From the NCBI GenBank assembly GCA_001414485.1, contig LLEY01000001.1:952360-1016359 (forward strand): DNA of 64,000 bases, written 5' to 3'. This document shows, in pieces, positions 45,263 to 54,902 of the stretch. Each line of letters opens with the position of its first letter. The first letter of the stretch is position 1. The translations under genes and the position numbers were made by a program. A model generated the notes under the pieces. The model worked only from the letters and a program-made list of their open reading frames with translations. It made no database searches and had not been told where the DNA came from. This stretch comes from Calycina herbarum (lineage: Eukaryota; Ascomycota; Leotiomycetes; Helotiales; Pezizellaceae).

Positions 45263-46799
45263 TTTTAAGACTATGTAACTGCTTACATATAATTAGCATT
45301 TATAAGCAATAAGAGACGGCTAATTACTTAGATTTTAGATCCTTTATCAACTAGACGAAGTTGCTAAGCCTCTGTAGGAGCTTATAACTATTGAGGACGT
45401 TTCCTATATAAACAACAGGCTATAATAACAATTCCTATTAATCTAATTATAGATAATCGCGCTAGTAGTTCTCACTATAGCCGAAGGGTAAGTATTGTTC
45501 ACGAAGGGTCTGAGATAGTTTTAGCCCTATATTCGCTATAGAGTGAAGATTAAACCTCTTGGTTATTAGAAACAAGCACGCTAGATATAGCGAGAGTATT
45601 ATTAAGTACACCTAGGATAATAGATATAAGTGATACAGCGCCGCAGGATCACACTATAGGAAGTAGATAGAGATGGTTGTTGTTAAGAAAGACTATGAGT
45701 GGGTATAGAGGGCATTTGGTAAGATTAAAAGTACTAGGAATTTATAGAGCATAGGCTGATTATATCAGCGCTCGTAGCCTAACGTAAACAGGGATATTTT
45801 TAGCCACCTTTAGGCTGCTTCTACGTAAGACTCTGATTACTTTAAAAAAAATTAAGATAAAGTAATTAATAGTAGGGATTTATCTAAAGCGACGGCGATA
45901 AGTTAGTTGTCTAGCCTTTACCAGCTCCGCTAATAACGTCATACCACGCTACCCAGCCTCTAATATTTAAAGCCAGCGATAACTTTATCAGAGGCGTTTC
46001 TCTCTCTTCTTACGTAGCGCATCTTTACCACTTCACCTATCCTACGTAATATAGCTTTGTTCTAAAGAGCTCTCCTATACGCAGATACGATCTTTCTTTA
46101 GCCTTATATATATCAGCATCTTACTCTGCTTAACCCTATAATTCGCACGTCCTAAATATTTTAGAGCTAAGGTAAATACTAGATTAACAGTTTAGGTCTA
46201 TCTACTTATACTTTATAGGCGCTATCTAAGGACCTGTTCCCTTATATTGTTTACTGCCTTTGACGATTGTTTATAATTACGCCTATAATCGATTACAACT
46301 ATACCTCTGTCTTATGTTAGGAAACGTAAGCTCTAGAAGGATCCGAATTTGCTAGAGAGCTTGATATTACAACTTTGGTAGACAACCCTTCTAGTACACT
46401 CTTGGTTCACACTATTCTAGACTATACAAATAGTTAGGAATCATAGGTAATAGTACTCCCGTTGAGGATATTATTATATATAGCGACTAGGAGTTGGAGA
46501 AGGTAGCAGAATTAGAGAAGAAGGTAGTAGAATTAGTAAGGCTTCTAAAGATTATAGCTGGTATTCTGATTAAAAACTATCTAGTGTAGGTATAAGGTTA
46601 ACATAGACCCTAAGTAGACAGTTGGAACTGATTTTGAAAAGGTAGACTCGTCAGTTTATATAGCCCTTATTAAGAAACACGGCAGTGAAGGGGCTCTTTA
46701 AGTCAACAGTTCTCTAATGAAAAATATTATAGTAGGCCTGAAACAAGGTATAAGATATGTTATTATCGTTATAAAACCAGGTAAAACTTACAAGTTATT
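45263..46799. other. AT-rich decayed DNA, no recognisable gene
   Basis: It probably includes the 5' end of the kinase pseudogene and the 3' end of the next one, but no motif I can name. A Glu/Lys-rich + frame near 46480-46550 (LEKVAELEKKVVELVRLLK) suggests a short coiled-coil relic. Confidence 0.35.
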
Positions 46800-47826
46800 A
46801 GGAAGCCCGTTAGTACGGTACTTTTGCCGCCGTCTCTCTTGAAACTAAAATGTATTCGAGAAACCGTGCTCCTAGCTTATAAGATAACTCGATTTTTGTT
46901 TTTAATTTAATAGACGATCTAAGGTCGATAGTAATAGATGGTAATCGGATCCTGTCCTAGGGATATATCATTTTCAGCTTTAGATAGCTGGCTTTATACT
47001 GCTGGAGGAAGTAGAGTATATATATAAGTTTAAAGTTAACAACTGATTCATCTGGTTAGTTTGCTAGTCGGTCAGGTATTTTAACATTAGAAGGAGTACT
47101 ATATACTATATTTAGACCTAATAAGTATCGTATTTGATCTAGTAGAGGATGAAGATTTTATACCTAGGGAATTTTGCTCGTTTAGCGAATAAGTAAAGTC
47201 AGTTTGCGTTAAATTCCTTCCTACTATAATTTAGTTATTTATATCTTAAGGCTGATTAGTAGTGTCTATACTAATAGTGCTATTTTTAAACTGCGATTGA
47301 ATTGGTAAAACATCCTCTAGAGAGTAGTACTCTATGTGCCTATTAGGTAAGGAAACTTTCCCTATGTTAGTATTTCGTCCTTTAACATAGTAAAGGTATT
47401 CTGACTAGTATTAATATAGTGTTCTAGAATTAGAATCAATCTACTGATCGAATTCGTCTTACAGATTTCTTAAGCAGTCTTAGTTAATCTATTTAGATAT
47501 ACGACTCCCTTCCACCATATGTGGAGTGATAGAACGAGGCCTTTTGTGGGAATGGTAGCTAGCGCTAAGATACTAATAGTTAAGGTATATAAGTAAAATA
47601 ATTTATAACCTAAACTAGTGAAAACATCTTCTAAAAGGCTGCGCGCTTTCAGCCTCACGCTGTAGCGTTATTTTAATCGTTTAGCCAAAGATGCCGCGTC
47701 TTTATACAACAGTTTATAACATAATTGGAATGCCTTTCTTTAGGGTTTAGAAAGCGAGTAGGTAATATTATCAAACGTGGCTCTCTAGCTCTCGAGCTGC
47801 TGGATAAACTGTGTATAAGATAGCAT
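46800..47826 (-). pseudogene. Unrecognised RIP-degraded gene
   Basis: From an ATG at 47826 the minus strand reads as one coherent protein if TAG/TAA are taken as Gln: MLSYTQFIQQLESQRATFDN, KLLYKDAASLAKRLK, LILILEHYINTSQNTFTMLK and LIYILYFLQQYKAS, then LSYKLGARFLEYILVSRET. Roughly 340 codons with about 20 stops. Mostly helical; I do not recognise the family. Confidence 0.5.
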
Positions 47827-47869
47827 TGTGGCATTGGTATGTCGCTGAAGAATAGGGAGATATTAAAAA

Positions 47870-47985
47870 TAAAGGGGACGAGGAGAGAGGGGACGAGGAG
47901 AGAGGGAACGAGACGAGACGAGACGAGAGGGACCGGGATGGGACGGGACGAGACGGGACAGGACGGGATAAGACGTGATAAGGTA
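47870..47985 (+). repeat. GGGACGAG-type purine-rich minisatellite
   Basis: Degenerate copies of GGGACGAGGAGAGA pass into GACGAGACGAGACGAG and GGGACGGGACGAGACGGGACAG, a strand-biased G/A-rich tract in an otherwise AT-rich region. It lacks the C-to-T decay of its surroundings. Confidence 0.8.
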
Positions 47986-48639
47986 AATGATTTATTTCTA
48001 TTTTTATCAGTTTCGCTTATTAATATCTGTCTTTCTATATATTAGCTATAACTGGTCAACGTCTACACTTTCGCGAATTTCCGGTCTAAGCCAGAGAACC
48101 TGGTCTCTAAATATATGATATCTCTTTAATAAATGTTACGTATACTACAGTAGTGATTGTTGGTTTATTCTTCCCTAAAGTAGATAGTCTGACAATTATG
48201 CGGTTGTGAAAACCGACCATTCTTATAGAAGCTAAAAAGACTAAAATAGTAATAATCGCCTAGCTTATACTAGTACTCTGGAGAGTGTATCTCTAATCTA
48301 TATAAGGAGCAGTAGTATATATCTAAACCTATATACCTCTTTCTTAGCAGCTCTCTCGACACCTCTTATCTTGAGTTTGATCTTGTTATTAAGTAACAAA
48401 ATAAAATAAACAATCTCACACAATTCCTTAAACTAGACTAATAAATCCCTCTCTTATAAGTATAGTATACTTATCCTTATAATTTATATAAGCTAATCAG
48501 CTAATCTAAAGTCTATCATAGCTAGTAAGCTTGCTATATTAAGTACGGCGAGAACCATTTTCCCCTAAGGTATAAGATATCTTATAACATAGCTCAGCAA
48601 TTCGGCGAAACCTAGTAATAAGCAGAAACGGTGAATAGA
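47986..48639. other. AT-rich decayed DNA without a recognisable gene
   Basis: Short interrupted frames only. Confidence 0.35.
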
Positions 48640-49560
48640 CGAGCACATTACACAGCTAGGCCTGAATTAAGAAAACACGATAAGAATTCAATTATAATAA
48701 CTATTGTTTAAGTACGCTACTATTATATAAGTTCTAGGACCCTTTCTAGGAGCAGTGTCTAATGAATTTCAGGACTGGGATATACTATAGTAGCTAAAAG
48801 TAGAAGAATGCTAATCTAGATCCTTATATAATACTTTGAGTAGTAACATCAAATATGAGATAGAGAGAAGAGTCTATTATTCTTTATACCTGCGTTTAGT
48901 CTTAGGATAATCCTATCTATATCGGAAGTGAGGCTTACCCGGATCTAACTCTAGACGGTAATACGTAAAGAATTTCATATCTTAACCTAGGCCCTAAAGC
49001 CAAGTACGACTAAGTCCGATCTTTACTGTTTTTTGAAGATGATCCCGAAAGTACTCTTATAGGTTATATAGTCTTCGAAGGCTAAACTAAGTGGTACGTG
49101 GTCGACAGTTTAGGTAATCTTAATTTCCTGCCTAAAGGGAGAGATAGGAAGTTCTTTAGAGCTAGAGAAGGTGAAGATAAGTACTTAAGATTCTAGGATC
49201 TACTTAAAAATCGTACCTCTCGAGCAGTTTTCCTTAGAGTAGAGCGCTCTAACGCTACTTCGCCGCAGCAAAGCCTATATAACGCTATTATAGAAGGGGT
49301 TAGTAAATTCCACTTCTAGACTCCTAAAGAAGATAAGGGTAAAAAGGCTAAGACTGTCCTAGGAACACTAGTAGATGGAAGCTAGAGTAAGTGGATTTGG
49401 GAGGAGCAGTTCAGCCGTTATATAAGCTCCTATAAGAAACCAGATAGCACCTTAGAATATGACTATCGGCCTGTCGATACACCTAACACATCGTTCCTAT
49501 ACCTAAAGAGTACAACCTAGGCAGATCCGGAAGGTACCTAGTCGACAGCTGCCCTTTAAT
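48640..49560 (+). pseudogene. Unrecognised RIP-degraded gene
   Basis: The + strand reads as protein through stops, in two frames: first VLGPFLGAVSNEFQDWDIL and YEIERRVYYSLYLRLVLG (48730-48910), then SYLNLGPKAKYD, VRSLLFFEDDPESTLIGYIV, TKWYVVDSLGNLNFLPKGRD and WIWEEQFSRYISSYKKPDST (49000-49450). Soluble and charged; I do not recognise the family. Confidence 0.5.
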
Positions 49561-51178
49561 CGTCTTTATATATCTATATCAAGGTTAAATCAATGTCGTA
49601 GATAGGTGGCGAATATTGCTATCGCTGCGCTCTACCCTAAGAGAAAGATATTAAAATACGTAGACAGGGTTAGTACTAATCTACGATTAACTATTAAGGA
49701 AATACTATTCTCTACTAGGTATATATAGGAAAAAGTGGAACTATATATTAATATATAGAATTTAGAAGTATAAGGAAAGGAGAAGGGTCGGTATAAGAAG
49801 ACTAAAAGGTAAGAATATGTTATACTAGATTTACTATATTATACTAGATTTATAACATTATCTAACCTTCCTTATTCTCAAACTCTACACTAATCTACTA
49901 TTTAATTTACTATACTAATCTACTGTTTTATCTGCTAACGTCTCTCCCTATGTCCCGAGACGTGCCCCGTAATAAGACAAATTATAGGTACTTTAAGTTT
50001 AAGTAACTTTAAATCTATAAAAGCGTTTAAATTTCTATTTATTTATATTTATAATTATATTATATTCCTCCCCTAAACACTCTTAACCTATTAACTCCGA
50101 AAATTTTCATTACGTCGTCGCCGCCCTCTTAAATTCATAGCAAGCCTCCTTTTATACTATATTAGGACCCTTCAACTTATAACACTACTATTATAATTTT
50201 TCGCCTCTTAACTTAGAGAACGATAAGATATAGATCTCCGAGTTTTATTACAATACTAAAAAGTTATTCTTAGTATTATAGCGGCCAGAGCGCGCCATGT
50301 CATACGCCATTGCCACATAAGCTGATACCTCCTCCAATTAAGCGATCAAAGACCCTAGTCAGTAGCGGTGTGATTATAGTAACCTCGGTTAAACTTCTGT
50401 AAATTTATAGTCGAGCGTCAGCCTCGCAAGCGTCAAACCAACAATTAATCGCTTTAAGTTGACTTTATATCCTCTACTATAACTCCAGCAAAGCCCAGCG
50501 TTCTTAGACGATCATATCAACGAGCATCAATCACAGCGAAAGCCATTTTCAAGCTGTCTATTTTTTCTTATAGTATAGGTTTACATCGTTACTATTATCT
50601 ATTACAGATACCTTTCAGCTACGGCACTATGTTATGACTTCATTACGAATATCGGTCTCTTCATCGCTCTAGCATGGTTCCTAATTTTCTAGCTATTAAC
50701 TCCTTAGCTAGATAAGCAAGACCTACAAACTAAGCGACTGTCGCAGAAGATTTCACCGTCGCGCTACTAGCTACAATTGCGGTGTTAAGACCTATAAGCC
50801 AAGAAAATCCTATAATAATAAATTCAAGAGCACTTACCTATCCTACTACGCTTATAGAATCTATCTACTAGTTACATTGTTATATATTGTAAGATTCTAG
50901 TGGGTTTTAGTGCAATAGCTGGGATTTCCTATTCTTAGAGTCTTAAACTTACCGCTTCTTACAGACCTTGGATTAACACCCCCTTCGTGATTCTACACAC
51001 GCTCTTTATTAGTTTGCTTAACTGGATATAGTTAGGGATTGGTCTAGTCGCGATATATTAGCTATAGGAGTTTGTCTAGGTTATTATAGGCGTAATACTC
51101 GAGGATTTCTATAGCAATGTTTATCGCAAGATAGAACAGGAATTTAACATATAGCAGGCTTGTTAAACTACCTAATAG

Positions 51179-51420
51179 TGTCAAGGGTTGCACCCGTGGA
51201 ATAAGTCTCGGAGTACTCCAGCGACGCATTCACGTGACCTCGCTTGGCAACGCATAGACGTGACAGAACCTTCGAGAGTACTCTTAGCAGAACACTCTAG
51301 AATGAGTAGTCTAAGTATATAAGTTGGCAAGGACTCTGCTCTGGAAAGGACAATCGAATCTTCTTATACATAGACAGCCTCTGTAGTTCAATTCATCAGC
51401 ACTTGCTACAAGCCCTGATA
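51179..51420. mobile_element. Solo LTR, 242 bp, target duplication AATAG
   Basis: Third copy of the 17970 LTR, same orientation: starts TGTCAAGGG, ends CCCTGATA (CA to TA). AATAG lies directly on both sides (51174-51178 and 51421-51425). Nested in element A. Confidence 0.92.
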
Positions 51421-53210
51421 AATAGATGTCTTTAGACAATTCCTATAGACTATGTTAGTAGAAGGAGCAGCCTTAGGCCGTAACATCGGTCAAAGGAGGA
51501 AAGAAGTGGCTCTTCAATGTAACAATAAGCGGCCTCTACCCTTCCTACGAAGACAAATAGGACCCTTTCGATAAAGATAGCTTTAGCTAACATTCTCTAA
51601 TTAAGTTAGAGCGGAAAGTAGCCCTTTACACAGCTAACAACATCGGCCGTCCGCTAACTAGGGAAAGAAACGCTTCTATATAGCAAACTTCCAACTATTT
51701 ACTTCTAGCTTCTACTTCTCTCTTTACACTCTACCTAGAACAAACCTCTTCAATTTTTAGCTAAAGCCTCTAAGGGGAATCTGCTCTTCTTATAAAATTG
51801 CTAACGACTTCGAAGATAACCTTATAGATAACAGAGTCTACAAAGGTCGAGAGACTGCCGAGAGAGGCCTGTAAAGAGTTTTACAGTCAGCAGCTATAGC
51901 TAGCAAGTTACCAGCAATTCACAAATAGTTTTTAGTTACCTAGCTAAATTCGGCTTCTGTTTTAAACATTCTAGAATTTATATATACCACTTTGCTTACT
52001 ACCCCGCCGCTACTAAGTATAAATGGTTTAGGTCCCTTTTCAGCAATCTAAGCTAATAAGAAATAAGCGTAAGATAGTTAGAAGTATTAGTTTAAACTAA
52101 GCTTATAAAGTTTCTATAACGCCGTTTTATCGACGAGTTCACGTATCTTTGCTATAACGTCTTCAGACAATTCAGTTATAAAACCCTAAAATTATAACCC
52201 TAGCTTAAGAACCAGCTTAATTAGCAGGAAAAGAAGATCGTCTTATTACCTAATTAAAACCTTCCTAAACTCGACGATCCTCTGATAGATATCTTCTAGC
52301 TTAATATATTCTTCTTATATTTCTTACATCTATTTACAATACTTTCCAAGGGTATAAGCCCTCTTAAAGCACTTCTTTATATAGAGGGGGTTTAGAAGCG
52401 ATAGATATAGTTCTCTCTACACAACCCACCTTACTAATCTATCATTAGGAATTTTACCTACTAATACATACTCGTCGCAGTTCCGCGCCTATTCTTAGAG
52501 GTTCTGTTCGATGAGAGAGTCCTTACCTTCGCCTACGAGAAACTTAAGGACATCCGAGACACTAAAAATGGTCGTACCCGAGTTCTGCCACAGTTTCTTA
52601 ACGTTGAATATAGCAAGACCGACTACTTCATCCCTACCTCTAGCATTCCATTTTTATCCCGTTGTATAAATTGCCCATTCGAGTATTAGACTCGTTGAAA
52701 CGAAATACGTCTCTATCTTCTTCCCAATCTCTTTCCCCTTCTATGTCTTGCCCAGATGCTCGGCTAAGTCCGCTACGAATTCCTCAACAGAGAGAGTGCG
52801 TCTGAATTCGAGGTCGAAAGGCACATCCAGGTCCGGGACGAACATAGGCTAGCTCGCACCCACGTACTTATACGCGTAGAAGAGAAAATCTAGATGGGAA
52901 GGTGCTGTCTTAATAGTATTAAGAACTGCGACAACATGTTAGCTCAGCCCTAGAAAGTCAAACGTGTAGTCGACGAACACTTAGTCCACGTAAGCACATT
53001 CCTTTTTCCTTTTACTGTAATGTAGAGATCCGTCTCCTGCCCTCGTGCACTGATATCTGCTAAGACAGACTCATAAGCGCTGGTTAAAGTAGAGAGCGTC
53101 TCAGTTATGGTCCTCAAATCATCGAGGGTATTCGTGCGCAGGGCTTCCGAAAGTCGATCTTGGACTAGACAGTATCGCTCATTTAATATTAGTAGAGGGT
53201 CGCTAAACAC
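51421..53210 (-). pseudogene. Unrecognised gene inside element A, RIP-mutated
   Basis: From an ATG at 53210 the minus strand reads FSDPLLILNERYCLVQDRLS, DDLRTITETLSTLTSAYESV, then VPDLDVPFDLEFRRTLSVEE, FVADLAEHLGKT, KEIGKKIETYFVSTSLILEW, TIFSVSDVLKFLVGEGKDSL and VLVGKIPNDRLVRWVV, with few stops, followed by a more damaged part with LTVKLFTGLSRQSLDLCRLC and QFYKKSRFPLEALA. At least 450 codons. I cannot name the family; it is not a HET domain. It occupies the same place and orientation as the HET gene of element B. Confidence 0.5.
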
Positions 53211-53804
53211 GGTTCGTATTCCTACTATACTTTAATACAAAGCTTGGTTTCAATTCACAATACCGTTTTAGTTTCGCGCTTGACACGACGGCTAAAGCGG
53301 AGTATAGTAAGACCTGGTATAGGGTTGGCCGCTAAGCTAGTTTTCCGATCATTCTCAAAATATAGCAAGCCCAGGCGTGAACATAGTAAATTTTATCTTA
53401 GCTAATGTATATTACTCAGCACCGTAATATATAGACCCCCTCATCGTACCGGCGTAATTCCCAGACTATATTCTTTTCCTCTCTAAGTGTTTTTAAAATT
53501 TAGAGCTATAATACTTTATAACAGGACCTTTCTTTAAGTACTCTAAATTTGGAAATGACTTTAACAGTCCCGATTAAACAGGGGGGTTTAGCAGAAGCGG
53601 CGATCGGTGGCTTAATTAATTCGATCGACAGAATAGTAAACTACAATCTTTTTCTTATTCTTAAGTAGTCTCCTTAAGGAAGAATAGCTAAAGAAAACGA
53701 TATTTAAACAATAACTTTATAGACTTACTAAGGAAATGTTTATGATTCTAAAACTATAGATTTGTCTCGTGACAGGGTACGTCTCGGCACACAGGGACAG
53801 ACGT

Positions 53805-54032
53805 TATTTTAATCATTTGTATAATAACTAATATCAATCACTCGTTTTATATCACCTGTTCAAAGCGCTACCATAGCGTAATACTCTCCTTTTATCAGTA
53901 TTCACTCTTTATATATAGACCTAGCTAGCCTACCTCTACAAAGGAGATCAATTCTCCATAACTTACGTTACCCTATACCTTTCCAAACCCAATAGAACAA
54001 TATAAGGCCCAATTACATCGGGTTCAAAGCTA
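53805..54032. other. Spacer between elements A and B
   Basis: 228 bp of AT-rich sequence, including the TA target dinucleotides of both elements; no gene. Confidence 0.5.
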
Positions 54033-54585
54033 ACGTGCATCCCTGCATCGAGAGACGCACCGCGTAACAAGACAAACTATTAGTACTTTAAATTCAATTA
54101 AATCTAAATTTCTGGATCTATTGAAAATTCTAGTATTTTTGTGTCAGTCATGTTGTGTAACCACTCCTGAACAGTCTAAACCCCGGCTACTCTAAAATTT
54201 ACGATCACATCGTTGCTATCGCGCCTGATTGCGAGGGATATCAATCCGTAGTATAATAGAACCCCTCAACCTATAGTACTACTACAAGCTCTTCGCGCCT
54301 TTCAAAACTCATATAATACTATGATCTGGGTTTCCAACCCTCACTACAATGCTGAAAAATCATTTTCAGTGTTGTGGTGACCAGGAAGTGCTATGTCATG
54401 CGATATCGCTACATAGGTTGGTACCTCCAGATTAAACGATCAAGGATCCCTGGTCGCTTGGTAATAAAAGTGGAGAGTGGTTACGGTAATTACAATATGT
54501 ATCTTATAGAATAAAGCTCGTGGCTGCTTAGCTGTGGCTGTGTGGCGGACTACCGCAAAATTCCGTTTTCCCGATATACTCCGAC

Positions 54586-54740
54586 TGTGACAGTTCTGGT
54601 TCCAGACCTGCCTGCCAGATGACCTTCACCGCCTGGCAGAATCCTGTATAATAGCATTACTCAGAGCTGTCTCAGCTCTTCAACCTAGCATTCTAAGAAT
54701 GGATCAATTCTACTATCAAACGTCGTTCAGGTCCGTCACA
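54586..54740. mobile_element. Short solo LTR, 155 bp, near-perfect target duplication
   Basis: It starts TGTGACAGTTCTGG and ends CAGGTCCGTCACA. Flanking 5-mers are CCGAC and CCGAG (4 of 5). A TATAATAG-like signal lies inside. Termini match the segments at 9722-9882 and, inverted, 63527-63717. Confidence 0.55.
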
Positions 54741-54902
54741 CCGAGTTATGCCTTCGGGTTCAAACCCCCCTATGCCTCACCGAGACTTGCGTTTACTTTA
54801 TGTTTATTAAACGTGTTTAATCTGCTAAGAGAAGGAAGAAGAAAGGAATCTAGCCTTCGTTCAAGAAAAAAAAAGGAAAAATCGAAGTGCGAGAAGAAAA
54901 CA

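Larger units (their letters stand above)
49938..53804. mobile_element. Large TA-flanked inverted-repeat element A (RIP-degraded)
   Basis: The left end starts ACGTCTCTCCCTATGTCCCG at 49938 and the right end, inverted, starts ACGTCTGTCCCTGTGTGCCG at 53804; both are flanked by TA (49936-49937, 53805-53806), the target site of Tc1/mariner/pogo transposons. Terminal repeats are about 46 bp. The outer 450 bp at each end are homologous to the ends of element B (54033-59752), but the middle is different. It contains a nested solo LTR (51179-51420) and an unrecognised decayed gene. No transposase is visible. Confidence 0.7.
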
